A stretch of DNA of 64,000 nucleotides. Origin: CAYRWR01 sp964537555. GTDB lineage: Bacteria > Spirochaetota > Brevinematia > Brevinematales > CAYRWR01. Location: positions 8,523 through 72,522 of the forward strand of contig CAZIAD010000014.1 of NCBI GenBank assembly GCA_964537555.1, in the 5' to 3' direction. This document shows, one piece after another, positions 41,344-50,061 of this stretch (position 1 is its first letter; each line of letters starts with the position of its first letter). Under the pieces are notes generated by a model. That model did not search any database. It worked only from the letters and a program-made list of their open reading frames with translations, and was not told the origin of the DNA. Made by a program: the position numbers and the translations under genes.

Positions 41344-42711
41344 ATGAGATCCAGAGTTTATTACCTTTTGCTCATGATATTCACCTGTTCTGCATCCTTA
41401 TTCTCACAGGTTGAAAAAAAGAAAGTGATGATCCTCCCCTTTAAAAGTACGGTAAAATCATCCGATTTTTCCCCTTCTCAGATGGATGATTTTCGGGATC
41501 TGAGCTTTATAGCTTTTTATAATCTATTCGGGACCTTGCCCTTTACCCAGGTACCGGACAGGGACAGGCTCCGTAAGATGAACTGGAATACAGAGGGTAT
41601 TGATAAGATGGGGGAGGAGGAATCCACCGACTATATCATATTCGGTACATTCTCTCTCAAAGGCTCTGCTGCGGAGCCGGAAGTAGTAGTCAATCTCAAA
41701 GTCTGGAATAAAGACAAGAAACTGGTGTTCCAGAGGACCTATACTACTCATCTGGACCTGGATATTTTTGATACCCTGGATACAATGGTGCTGGATACTT
41801 TGGAAGCCTCCTTCAATATCAAAGCCCAGATCGCCACCCTGGAATTTAACAATTTCAGTGTGCCTCAGGATCAGTATAAGCTCTATATTAATAGTAAAGA
41901 GATAGCTGATGTTCAGGGCTCTGATTTTAATCTCTCTCTCAAAATAATAGCTGATACGGAATACCATATTTTACTGGAACGTACAAAAGATAATGTAGCC
42001 GTCCTGAGTGAAAAAGTAAAGCTGAAAAAGGGAGAAAGCCACCTGGTCAACTATCAGGCCCGAGGAAATGTAAAAATCCAGAAGATACTGTATAAAGAAA
42101 AACAAAAGACCTACAAGGTGCTCCTCAATGGGGATGAAGTAGCAGAGGGTAGCGAGCTCAGTAATCTGAATGCCGGCATCCCCTACAATCTTATGGTCAT
42201 CGATAATCTGAATGTCATACAGGATAAACACAGCTTCAGCCTGTCTGATGGTGGCATGGTCAGTATACAGCCTATGATCAACTGGGGAGGGACGGTGCAT
42301 TTCCGCAGTTTCTTCCTGGGAGGGAGTATTGCCGGGGTAGGGCTGGACCTGCACCTCAGCCGTCCCCTGTGGCTGGGCCTGTCTACCGGTATCACCTATG
42401 TCTCCAAGCCCAGCGGCACCAGCAATGTCAATATCTTTGCAGTCAATCCCTCTCTGGAGCTGGGCTATTATCTGAAGGGGCACATGAATACCTCCTTTCG
42501 CCTGGGTGCCGGCCTGCAGCTGGGCTCCATGCTGGCCTTTCCAGCCCCTGCCTGGGAACTGATCGCGCCGGGTGAGAGCAGGTTCAGCCTGGTACCGGGG
42601 GTTTTTGTGGATGTAGAATGGAAGAACCTGTTTGCCCGCCTCATCCTGCTGGCCGACTTTAGTGCCGCACAGCCCTGGGGATTTTATCCCCTGATCGGCT
42701 TTAAGATCTAA
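41344..42711 (+). CDS. Exported protein with N-terminal CsgG/TolB-like region and C-terminal barrel-like region
   Basis: A 455-residue exported protein (signal peptide near residues 1-21). Residues about 25-130 (KKVMILPFKSTVKSS, FYNLFGTLPFTQVPDRDRL, DYIIFGTFSLKGSA, VVVNLKVWNKDKKLVFQR) resemble the nucleotide-fold region seen in CsgG/TolB-N/DUF-type secreted proteins. The C-terminal part (about 310-455) alternates like beta strands and ends FYPLIGFKI, so it may insert in the outer membrane. No firm family. GGAGG lies 6 bp before the ATG; a lipoprotein gene follows after 10 bp. Confidence 0.65.
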   Translation: MRSRVYYLLLMIFTCSASLFSQVEKKKVMILPFKSTVKSSDFSPSQMDDFRDLSFIAFYNLFGTLPFTQVPDRDRLRKMNWNTEGIDKMGEEESTDYIIFGTFSLKGSAAEPEVVVNLKVWNKDKKLVFQRTYTTHLDLDIFDTLDTMVLDTLEASFNIKAQIATLEFNNFSVPQDQYKLYINSKEIADVQGSDFNLSLKIIADTEYHILLERTKDNVAVLSEKVKLKKGESHLVNYQARGNVKIQKILYKEKQKTYKVLLNGDEVAEGSELSNLNAGIPYNLMVIDNLNVIQDKHSFSLSDGGMVSIQPMINWGGTVHFRSFFLGGSIAGVGLDLHLSRPLWLGLSTGITYVSKPSGTSNVNIFAVNPSLELGYYLKGHMNTSFRLGAGLQLGSMLAFPAPAWELIAPGESRFSLVPGVFVDVEWKNLFARLILLADFSAAQPWGFYPLIGFKI

Positions 42712-42721
42712 GGAGTATCCC

Positions 42722-43936
42722 ATGAAAAGATTTATAATACTTATTCCCCTGCTGCTCTTATCCGCCTGTGACCTGTTTTTTCTACCGGGCTTCAGTGAAA
42801 AGATAGTCAATGCTACTAATCCCTTTGATGAGATCGGTAATGTGGTGGGATTTGTGCCCAGCATGGACCCCAATAACGCCATACTGAGGGGAGTGATGCT
42901 GTCTGAATTGTATGATAAGGATCCCGATGAGACAAATTGTTTCTATGTGTTTTATGACTTTAGTGATTCTATTTACAAACCTTCCCAGTATACCAGTCAC
43001 CAGCCTTTTTTAAGTGTAACAGAGTTTGGCCTGAGAAATCTGAGTACAGCGGGAAGTAATTTTTTAGATACAAACAGATATACACCTGCCAATATCTATA
43101 ATTACAAAAATGAATTGATACAGTCTCCTTATCAGGAAGATGTTTATTACATAAAAATTGCGCTCGATTTAATTACTAATTATGCATTCCTTACAAATGG
43201 TATTACATACACAAAAATCTCTTTACGGCCTATGAATTATCTAAATACACCGGAAGGTATATCTGCTTTAGATTGGAATAACTATTTCAGTATCATAGGC
43301 TATCAGGATTTAGGAACCCAATTAATTTATATTACCCTGACTAATATTAATGGAGTGATAAAAATAGATGATCAAATTGATATTATAAATTTTGGGGTAG
43401 ATATTGGAGATGTAACCACAGCTTATTATATTACACCGGATAAAAAAGCTGTAGGTTTTAAAGTCAATGGAGTACAGGGAGATTGGAGCCTGCAAACAGC
43501 CGGTATGAGTGAACTGGCAGCTGGCACTAGAATAAGATTAATGTGGACTAATATATCAGCTACTATGACTCCCTATAATCCATGGTTCACACCTGGTTTA
43601 GGAGGTAGTGGCATCTGGGAAGGCTGGCCGGAAAATGCAGTAGTGACCGGCTCTGATTTGATTTTGCATACAAGTAATCGTGTTTGGTATCCTTCTGAGG
43701 GGAAATCAGTCTTTATTGATCCACATCAGAATAAAGCAGTGGTTGATATAGATCTTATTACTTCGCATTCTCCTGGCTTTACCTGTAAATTGTCACATTC
43801 TGGAAATCCATCTGGAACGTCAGGACAATGGGGATATCCCTCCGAAGAAGGATTCCATGCGTTGGTACTACCTCAACCTGTAAATGGGGCGATTACAGTA
43901 TATATGAATGCCAGTTTAAATTGGACCAATATTTAG
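42722..43936 (+). CDS. Lipoprotein of unknown function with A+T-rich central and C-terminal part
   Basis: A 404-residue lipoprotein (lipobox LLLLSAC, Cys16). I recognise no domain; the sequence is beta-rich, with many Tyr, Asn and Trp (for example NNYFSIIGYQDLG, NPWFTPGLGGSGIWEGW). The first about 260 bp use the G+C-richer codons of the neighbourhood, whereas from about 42980 to the stop the DNA is clearly A+T-rich. That pattern suggests a domain gained from elsewhere or a fast-evolving exposed part. AAGGAG precedes the ATG. Confidence 0.65.
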   Translation: MKRFIILIPLLLLSACDLFFLPGFSEKIVNATNPFDEIGNVVGFVPSMDPNNAILRGVMLSELYDKDPDETNCFYVFYDFSDSIYKPSQYTSHQPFLSVTEFGLRNLSTAGSNFLDTNRYTPANIYNYKNELIQSPYQEDVYYIKIALDLITNYAFLTNGITYTKISLRPMNYLNTPEGISALDWNNYFSIIGYQDLGTQLIYITLTNINGVIKIDDQIDIINFGVDIGDVTTAYYITPDKKAVGFKVNGVQGDWSLQTAGMSELAAGTRIRLMWTNISATMTPYNPWFTPGLGGSGIWEGWPENAVVTGSDLILHTSNRVWYPSEGKSVFIDPHQNKAVVDIDLITSHSPGFTCKLSHSGNPSGTSGQWGYPSEEGFHALVLPQPVNGAITVYMNASLNWTNI

Positions 43937-43971
43937 GAAAAATAAGGCAGATTTATTAGACCCCTCCCCGC

Positions 43972-44000
43972 TTGCCAAATCTTTTCCCCTGAGTTACACT
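43972..44000 (+). promoter_or_regulatory. Promoter of galT
   Basis: TTGCCA at 43972-43977 and TACACT at 43995-44000 are spaced by 17 bp. Confidence 0.55.
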
Positions 44001-44021
44001 AAACTAACAGGGGAGGCAGAT

Positions 44022-45041
44022 ATGTCTATCTATAGAAAAAACCTCATCACCAATGACTGGGTCATCTTTGCGCCTAAGCGGGCCAGCCGCCCGTTAGAGC
44101 TCAAGGGGGGCAAAGAAGAAGATAATAGTGTACTCCTGAAGCAGCGGCCTCCCCACAAGGACAGCTGCCCCTTCTGTGCCGGGAATGAAGACCCAGAGGA
44201 CAGGGAAGTCATGCGCCTGGAGCGGGACGGCCGGTGGCAGGTGCGCATCCTGGAGAACAAGTATGCCTCGGTAGACCGGGATGTGACACCGGAACGGAAG
44301 CGTACCCGTTTTCATAAGGAGATCGATGGATTTGGTATCCATGATGTGATCATTGACCATCCCCTGCATAATACTACGCTGGCCCTGATGCCGGTGGAAG
44401 ATATCACTGACCTGCTCCGGGTCTACCTACAGCGCTATCAGCAGCTGGCCCACACGGAGTATGTAAAGCATGTGGTCATCTTTAAAAACCAGGGCTTCAA
44501 GGCCGGGGGTAGCCTGGAGCACCCTCACTCCCAGGTCTATGGACTGCCCGTCATCCCTTTTGAGACCCGGGTCCGGCTGGGGGAGGTGGAAAAATATTTT
44601 GATTTTAATGATATGTGCCTCTTGTGTTCCATACAGGAGCATGAACTGCAGGAAAAGGAACGTATAGTCTGTAATAATGAGCATTTTACTGCCTGGGTAC
44701 CCTATGCCGCACTATCTCCCTACCATATATGGATAGTACCCCGGCGGCATAGCCCTTCCTTTAAATATATCACAGATGAGGAGATAAAAGGGCTGGCTGA
44801 TATCCTGAAGCAGACCCTGGGACGTATGTTTAAACATCTGAAAAACCCGGATTATAACTTTGTGTTTCAGTCACTGGCCCATAGCGAGAGGGAAAAGGAC
44901 TATTTCCACTGGTATATTTCCCTCATCCCCCAGCTTAAACGGCGGGGCGGCATAGAGTATGCCGGGGGCCTGTTTGTTAATCCTGTCATGCCCGAGCAGG
45001 CCGCCCAGGATTTACGTAATATGGATATTAGTGATCTATGA
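44022..45041 (+). CDS. galT: Galactose-1-phosphate uridylyltransferase family protein
   Basis: A 339-residue member of the HIT-related GalT family. The active site HPHSQ is at residues 167-171 with the nucleophilic His169; zinc-type ligands appear in CPFC near the N-terminus and in HSPSF. A second HIT-like half has LCSIQEHELQEKERIVCNNEHF and FHWYISLIPQ. GalT moves UMP between UDP-glucose and galactose-1-phosphate in the Leloir pathway; galK and galE are not adjacent, so a related nucleotidyl transfer is possible. Its stop overlaps the next start (ATGA). Confidence 0.9.
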   Translation: MSIYRKNLITNDWVIFAPKRASRPLELKGGKEEDNSVLLKQRPPHKDSCPFCAGNEDPEDREVMRLERDGRWQVRILENKYASVDRDVTPERKRTRFHKEIDGFGIHDVIIDHPLHNTTLALMPVEDITDLLRVYLQRYQQLAHTEYVKHVVIFKNQGFKAGGSLEHPHSQVYGLPVIPFETRVRLGEVEKYFDFNDMCLLCSIQEHELQEKERIVCNNEHFTAWVPYAALSPYHIWIVPRRHSPSFKYITDEEIKGLADILKQTLGRMFKHLKNPDYNFVFQSLAHSEREKDYFHWYISLIPQLKRRGGIEYAGGLFVNPVMPEQAAQDLRNMDISDL

Positions 45042-45379
45042 AAGATCTATCCCGCCCTCTTGTCTGGATCAATAGCCTGGCTACTCTGATTTTAGCGGTT
45101 TCGCTTCTGTTTTTTATATTTGTGATCAGGCAGATGGGGCCTTTCGGGATCAGTGAAAGTGATGCAGTGAAAGCTTCAGCTACCGCCAGTATTGTTTTGT
45201 ATTTGACAGGCTTTGTCTTGTCTTTAGCGGGTATATTCTACTCCGTAAAAAACAGGGCTAAAAAACAGCTATGGCATTATTCTGGTATCCCTGCAGGCCA
45301 TAATCATCATTTATGCCATTATAGCGGGAAAGTTATTATAATTCCCGTAATATTTGAATTTTCGATATTTTTGCGCTAA
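45038..45379 (+). CDS. Small membrane protein with probable frameshift in an A6 run
   Basis: The start overlaps the galT stop (ATGA at 45038-45041). The first 74 residues contain two membrane helices (INSLATLILAVSLLFFIFVI and ASIVLYLTGFVLSLAGIFYSV). After the six A residues at 45260-45265 the zero-frame continues as a polar, unlikely tail to 45379. Reading with one A fewer gives NSYGIILVSLQAIIIIYAIIAGKLL and a stop at 45339-45341: a clean third membrane helix and a protein of 100 residues. I think the shifted version is the real product. The cause may be an extra A (mutation or sequencing error) or slippage on the A-run. Confidence 0.65.
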   Translation: MKDLSRPLVWINSLATLILAVSLLFFIFVIRQMGPFGISESDAVKASATASIVLYLTGFVLSLAGIFYSVKNRAKKQLWHYSGIPAGHNHHLCHYSGKVIIIPVIFEFSIFLR

Positions 45380-45402
45380 GCTATAAAAAAAAGGAGGTGG
45401 AT

Positions 45403-46137
45403 ATGCAAACCCATAATCCCGCATTTACCAATAAAAGAATAGAAGGAATGCCCTATACTGAAGAGGAGTCGATGACCCTCAACGGTACCCTGGTCAAGAC
45501 CTTTCTGTTATTTGCTTTTTTACTTACCAGTTCGATCTTTACCTGGTACCTGTATTTTTCCAGGGGGATGTCTGCTATTATCCCCTTCCTGGCAGTGGGA
45601 GGAATAGGGGGCTTTATAGTCTCTCTGATCACTATCTTCAGGCAGAAGAGTTCTCCCATTACTGCGCCTATCTATGCTATCCTGGAGGGATTGTTCCTGG
45701 GAGGACTGTCTGCTTTTTTTGAAGAGATGTATCCCGGGGTTGTGATACAGTCGGTAGGCCTGACCTTCGGGGTATTGGCTCTGATGCTTATCATCTACTC
45801 TACCGGCATCATAAAAGTAACCAGTGGATTTATGAGGGGTGTGATAGCCGGTACTGCTGCACTGGCCTTGTTCTACCTGGTGACTATGGTGTTAAACTTG
45901 GCGGGAGTGTCTGTACCTTATATGCATAGTGCGGGCCCCTTTGGCCTGATCATTAGTGCGGTAGCTATCGTGCTGGCCTGTCTCAATCTCATTCTCGACT
46001 TTAACTTTATAGAAAGATTAGCCAATGAGGGCAATGTGCCGGTCTACATGGAGTGGTACGCCGCATTTGGCCTTATGCTGACCCTGGTGTGGCTCTATCT
46101 GGAGATCCTGCGTTTAATGGGCAGGCTCAGAAATTAG
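45403..46137 (+). CDS. BAX inhibitor-1/YccA-like membrane protein
   Basis: A 244-residue membrane protein with about seven helices. The pattern NPAFTNKRIEGMPYTEEESMTLNGTLVKTFLLF and YAILEGLFLGGLSAFFEEMYPGVVIQSV, with a final FNFIERLANEGNVPVYMEWYAAFGLMLTLVWLYLEILRLM, fits the bacterial BAX-inhibitor-like (YccA/DUF4198-type) proteins. Its role is unclear; family members affect Ca2+ leak or interact with FtsH. ATG at 45403 is chosen from AAGGAGG at 45391-45397. A strong terminator follows. Confidence 0.87.
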   Translation: MQTHNPAFTNKRIEGMPYTEEESMTLNGTLVKTFLLFAFLLTSSIFTWYLYFSRGMSAIIPFLAVGGIGGFIVSLITIFRQKSSPITAPIYAILEGLFLGGLSAFFEEMYPGVVIQSVGLTFGVLALMLIIYSTGIIKVTSGFMRGVIAGTAALALFYLVTMVLNLAGVSVPYMHSAGPFGLIISAVAIVLACLNLILDFNFIERLANEGNVPVYMEWYAAFGLMLTLVWLYLEILRLMGRLRN

Positions 46138-46158
46138 TCCAGGCTTAAATCGCAAATA

Positions 46159-46193
46159 AAAAAACCTCCGGGATGTGGACCCGGAGGTTTTTT
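46159..46193. terminator. Bidirectional Rho-independent terminator
   Basis: AAAAAACCTCCGGG (46159-46172) and CCCGGAGGTTTTTT (46180-46193) form a 14-bp stem with a 7-nt loop. It separates convergent genes and has T-runs on both strands. Confidence 0.95.
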
Positions 46194-46202
46194 ATATAAG
46201 GC

Positions 46203-46583
46203 CTATTCTGTTTCTTCCTGAGAAAAGACCAGGGATAAGCGGGTGAGGAGTTGTTTTGGTATCTGCATGCCATGGATACCGATCACCCTCTTTCCGGGAG
46301 GGGCCTGTATCTCTTCACAGGATCCCGTATCCGATTGAGCCCCGACATACTCTGAAACTATAGGAGCAGCTTTATCATCTCCCCATTTTTTCCAGATATC
46401 CTGCTGAGCTTTTCCCTTATCATCCAGAGTCCAGAAATTAAACAGGACTACCTTACCCTTGAGGCTGGCATTATTGATCACGGAATTATTCTGCAGATTG
46501 ATCACCTGAAATCCGGGCAGAGGGACGGGCCCTTTCTGGGACATCAGGAACACTGCAGCCAGCAGGAAAACAAATTTTTTCAC
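46203..46583 (-). CDS. Small exported protein with thioredoxin/TlpA-like start but no CXXC
   Basis: A 126-residue exported protein. After the signal peptide comes PLPGFQVINLQNNSVINNASLKGKVVLFNFWTLDDKGKAQQDIW, which follows the opening of TlpA/AhpC-TSA proteins up to the NFW strand. The redox CXXC that should come next is replaced by TLDDKG. The only Cys lies further on (TGSCEEI). It thus looks like a shortened, non-redox derivative; function unknown. The start is GTG at 46583 with a GGTGGAG site. A promoter is visible on the minus strand. Confidence 0.65.
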   Translation of the reverse strand: MKKFVFLLAAVFLMSQKGPVPLPGFQVINLQNNSVINNASLKGKVVLFNFWTLDDKGKAQQDIWKKWGDDKAAPIVSEYVGAQSDTGSCEEIQAPPGKRVIGIHGMQIPKQLLTRLSLVFSQEETE

Positions 46584-46611
46584 ACTCCACCTCCTACAAC
46601 TATACCTAAAA

Positions 46612-46639
46612 ATTATAATGATTTTCAGGATTTATTCAA
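46612..46639 (-). promoter_or_regulatory. Promoter of the 46583-46203 gene
   Basis: On the minus strand TTGAAT (46639-46634) and TATAAT (46617-46612) are spaced by 16 bp. Confidence 0.55.
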
Positions 46640-46709
46640 TTAATTTTAAAAAAGATGACAAAAATATGCTTATCCGGTATCTTATAATAGATTTTTTAAG
46701 GAAAGAATT

Positions 46710-47768
46710 ATGCCTAAGATCCCTCAGGTCATTACAAGTGAAAATATAGGGCAGCTCCAGGTATTGTACTCTATAGAGGATAATTCCGGTTTTTGCTGGA
46801 GTAAGACCGGAAAAATGCTGTCTACTTTTGATAATGGTGATTATAAGATCTTCAGTCACAATAAAAATAGCATGATCCTCAAAAAAGCACAGCAGTTCAA
46901 AGAGATCATTCCCGCATTTGATACGATCATGATGCTGAGTGACATGGATAGTATACTGTTTGTGCATCAGAGAAGGCTGCACCTCTATTCCCTAAAAAAG
47001 AATCAGGTGGTGAGGACGCTGGAAGATTACCTTATAGATGAGTATCATCCTCATATTTGGATCAGCTCCAGCAGGCGCTATGTCGGTATAAAAGGGGACA
47101 ATACCTCTCTGATCTGGGATCTCAGCAATGACAAAAGAATGGAATTCAGTGGTTCCCGGCATTTTGCTTTTTCAGAAGATGATACTCTGACTGCTGTCCT
47201 GGGCCAGGGAATATTGGAAATTAAAACCCTTAAAGACCTCGTGACCATCCAAAGATTTCCTCTGAAGATGCTGCTGGTTCTGGATATCAAGTTCAGCCCG
47301 GATAATCGTTATGTGGCTGCCTGCGGAGAGACATTTCTAAACTATATAGCCTCACATAGCAGCCATGATAAAAACATACAGCTCTCTGAACCTATCCTGG
47401 ATTTCTGGAAAGGGGGTGATATCTCTGAGCGTATGTGTAAAAAATACAGTGAAGAACCAGTACGCCTGTTTGATATTGAAAAAAATCTGGAATACCGCTA
47501 CCGGGATGAATGTGAGTATGATGCCGGGTCGATTACCTTCAATAAGGATAGCAGCCTCTTACTGGCCGGAAAATTTGACTGCTGGAGTACGGATAACCCC
47601 ATTGTGATATGGGACATAAAAAGAAATTCCAAAGCGGGAGTGTTCAGGCGCTCGCATCATTCCGGGGGAGCTACCCCCATCCGCAAGCTTGAATTTAACA
47701 AAGAGGGGACTTTACTGGCTGCCAATAACGGCTATGTCCGGCAGATTGATGTCATGGGTGTCATTTAA
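46710..47768 (+). CDS. WD40-like beta-propeller protein
   Basis: A 352-residue cytoplasmic protein (no signal peptide). Degenerate WD40-type blades recur, for example GFCWSKTGKMLSTF, NTSLIWDLSNDKRMEF, LDIKFSPDNRYVAACG, SITFNKDSSLLLAGKF, VIWDIKRNSKAGVF and KLEFNKEGTLLAANNG. It is probably a scaffold; no enzymatic domain is seen. A TATAAT lies at 46683-46688 without a good -35. murA is next but has its own promoter. Confidence 0.72.
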   Translation: MPKIPQVITSENIGQLQVLYSIEDNSGFCWSKTGKMLSTFDNGDYKIFSHNKNSMILKKAQQFKEIIPAFDTIMMLSDMDSILFVHQRRLHLYSLKKNQVVRTLEDYLIDEYHPHIWISSSRRYVGIKGDNTSLIWDLSNDKRMEFSGSRHFAFSEDDTLTAVLGQGILEIKTLKDLVTIQRFPLKMLLVLDIKFSPDNRYVAACGETFLNYIASHSSHDKNIQLSEPILDFWKGGDISERMCKKYSEEPVRLFDIEKNLEYRYRDECEYDAGSITFNKDSSLLLAGKFDCWSTDNPIVIWDIKRNSKAGVFRRSHHSGGATPIRKLEFNKEGTLLAANNGYVRQIDVMGVI

Positions 47769-47814
47769 TACCCTTGTGACAAGCTCAGAATTGCTACTCA
47801 GGCTTTCTTTCTAA

Positions 47815-47843
47815 TTGACAATACCCCCTTTTTCCCTTAAGAT
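47815..47843 (+). promoter_or_regulatory. Promoter of murA
   Basis: TTGACA at 47815-47820 and TAAGAT at 47838-47843 are spaced by 17 bp. Confidence 0.7.
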
Positions 47844-47876
47844 ATGGGTCGTTTCTGCGAACTATGGAGGTAAAGA

Positions 47877-49148
47877 GTGGATAAGTATATTATACAGGGG
47901 GGCAATAAGCTTTCCGGAGAAGTAAGTATCAGTGGGGCCAAGAATGCAGCTCTCCCTATCCTGGCCGCTTCTTTGCTGACCGGTGAGGCGCTGATACTGC
48001 ATAATGTGCCAGACCTCAAGGACATACAGACTATGATAGTCCTCCTGGAGCACCTGGGAAAGACCATCGAGCATGTCTCATCCACCTCATTGAAGATCAC
48101 AGAGCATAATGCGGACGAGTTTGAAGCTCCTTATGATATAGTACGGAAAATGCGCGCCTCCATTGCCGTAATGGGGCCTCTGCTGGGACGTAAGCGCAAA
48201 GCCAAGATATCTTTCCCCGGGGGATGTGCCATAGGGCCTCGTCCTATCGACCTGCATCTCAAAGGTATGAAAGAACTGGGCACCGAGATCCTGGTACAGC
48301 ATGGATATGTCTGGGCCCAGGCAGATGAACTGGTAGGTAAAAAGATGAACCTATTGGGGACCTTTGGCCCTTCTGTGCTGGCTACTGAAAATGTGATGAT
48401 GGCGGCTACTCTGGCCAAAGGTATCACTATTATTGAAGGAGCAGCGGAAGAACCCGAAGTCACAGACCTGGCCCAGTGTCTCAATACTATGGGAGCGAAG
48501 ATCACCGGAGCCGGTACACCTGTCATCACCATAGAGGGTGTGGACAGCCTGCATGGCGGTACCCACTCTGTAATACCTGACCGCATCGAGTCCGGTACCT
48601 ATATCGCTGCTGCCGGTATCACCGGGGGTGAGATCAAGCTCATCGATACTAATGTACATATACTGGGTGAGACTATTCAAAAGTTCTCTGAGGCCGGTGT
48701 AGATTTCACTATCCTGTCTGACACAGAGCTCCTCGTCAAAGGGGGAGCCATCAAACCGGTACAGGTAGAGACAAAACCCTATCCCTATTTTCCCACCGAT
48801 ATGCAGGCCCAGCTCATGGCCATGCTGTCAGTCTCTGACGGTATCTCAGTCATGAAAGAGAATATTTTCCCGGACAGATTTACCCATGCAGCGGAACTGA
48901 ACCGTATGGGTGCGGATATCAAGGTAGACGGGCCCCAGGCCGTGGTCAAGGGAGTAAAAATGCTCTCCGGGGCATCAGTGATGTCCAGCGACCTGCGAGC
49001 CGGTGCCGGCCTGGTAGTAGCTGCCCTGGCTGCCCGGGGCCATTCCGAGGTCTTGCGTATCTATCACATTGACCGGGGATATTATGCCTTTGAGCAGAAG
49101 TTAAAGGCCATGGGTGCCGATATACAACGGGCCGCTCAGGAGAGTTAA
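47877..49148 (+). CDS. murA: UDP-N-acetylglucosamine 1-carboxyvinyltransferase
   Basis: A 423-residue enzyme for the first committed step of peptidoglycan synthesis, adding enolpyruvate from PEP to UDP-GlcNAc. Lys22 in SGAKNAALPIL and the catalytic Cys117 in PGGCAIGPRPIDLHL are present. Cys (not Asp) at this position predicts fosfomycin sensitivity of the target. The rest (VIPDRIESGTYI, YFPTDMQAQLMAM, RAGAGLVVAALAARG) is typical. The start is GTG at 47877 with GGAGG at 47866-47870. A CDF gene follows after 31 bp. Confidence 0.97.
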   Translation: MDKYIIQGGNKLSGEVSISGAKNAALPILAASLLTGEALILHNVPDLKDIQTMIVLLEHLGKTIEHVSSTSLKITEHNADEFEAPYDIVRKMRASIAVMGPLLGRKRKAKISFPGGCAIGPRPIDLHLKGMKELGTEILVQHGYVWAQADELVGKKMNLLGTFGPSVLATENVMMAATLAKGITIIEGAAEEPEVTDLAQCLNTMGAKITGAGTPVITIEGVDSLHGGTHSVIPDRIESGTYIAAAGITGGEIKLIDTNVHILGETIQKFSEAGVDFTILSDTELLVKGGAIKPVQVETKPYPYFPTDMQAQLMAMLSVSDGISVMKENIFPDRFTHAAELNRMGADIKVDGPQAVVKGVKMLSGASVMSSDLRAGAGLVVAALAARGHSEVLRIYHIDRGYYAFEQKLKAMGADIQRAAQES

Positions 49149-49179
49149 TATATAAGCCTGAAAGGGATGGAGATCCATT

Positions 49180-50058
49180 ATGAAATTAGAATACCAGAAA
49201 AAGATCATCAATCTATCTACTATATTAAGTGTAGTAGCCAATGTCCTGCTGACCGGGGTAAAGCTGGCTGCAGGTATCCTCTCAGGATCTGTAGCCATGA
49301 TCACAGATGCTGTGCATTCACTGAGTGACCTCTTTACGGATGTGATCGTGTTCTTTTCCCTGCACTGGTCCCTCAAATCTCCCGACCAGAAACATCCCTA
49401 TGGGCATGGAAAGATAGAAAATATTGCCGCAGTCATCGTGGGGCTGCTCCTGTTACAGCTGGGACTGTGGTTTATTTATGAAGGTGCCCAGCAGCTCATC
49501 AAGGGCGAGATCCATGAGTTAAAGAATAACTGGGCCCTGTGGGCAGCTGTGATCTCCATCGTCGTAAAAGAGGCCCTGTTTCAGGTCACAAAGATCTTCG
49601 GTAAAAAGATTAAAAGCGATGCCCTGATAGCTAATGCCTGGCACCACCGTTCTGATGCTTTTTCTTCAGTAGTAGCTCTGGCTGGTATCGGGTCGGGGCT
49701 TATCGGCTTTAAATACGGAGACCTGATAGCTTCTGTGGTTATAGCGGGGATACTGATCTGGATCGGGGTGGATATCATACGCAGTAATGCCAACATCCTC
49801 ATAGAGGCTTCTGTAGGAGATGATGTCCTGGATATTGCCACTGCTATCCTCAAAGATCAGAAAGGGGTCAAACGCTACCGCCGTTTACGCCTGCGCCAGG
49901 TGGGTAAAGACATCTATGGTGAAGTCAATATAGAAGTAAAGGGCAAACTTTCTGTGAAAGAAGGACATGATATTGCCCAGGCCTTAAAAAAGCAGCTGAT
50001 CGCTAAGATTGAGGGGCTTAAGGATATTTCCATCCATATTGACCCGGTGGATTCCTGA
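49180..50058 (+). CDS. Cation diffusion facilitator family transporter
   Basis: A 292-residue inner-membrane metal efflux protein with six helices and a C-terminal cytoplasmic ferredoxin-like domain (about 210-292). Metal ligands are Asp43, His46 and Asp50 in TDAVHSLSD, and the HHRSDAFSS motif in helix five. HPYGHGKIE is the family signature. The substrate (Zn, Fe, Mn or Co) cannot be told from HxxxD/DxxxD alone. It probably shares the murA transcript. It meets the DUF456 gene tail to tail. Confidence 0.92.
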   Translation: MKLEYQKKIINLSTILSVVANVLLTGVKLAAGILSGSVAMITDAVHSLSDLFTDVIVFFSLHWSLKSPDQKHPYGHGKIENIAAVIVGLLLLQLGLWFIYEGAQQLIKGEIHELKNNWALWAAVISIVVKEALFQVTKIFGKKIKSDALIANAWHHRSDAFSSVVALAGIGSGLIGFKYGDLIASVVIAGILIWIGVDIIRSNANILIEASVGDDVLDIATAILKDQKGVKRYRRLRLRQVGKDIYGEVNIEVKGKLSVKEGHDIAQALKKQLIAKIEGLKDISIHIDPVDS

Positions 50059-50061
50059 TTT

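Noticed and set aside
41971..42882. 303-codon open frame on the minus strand
   Set aside because: Antisense to the exported protein and lipoprotein genes, which have signal peptides and good ribosome-binding sites.
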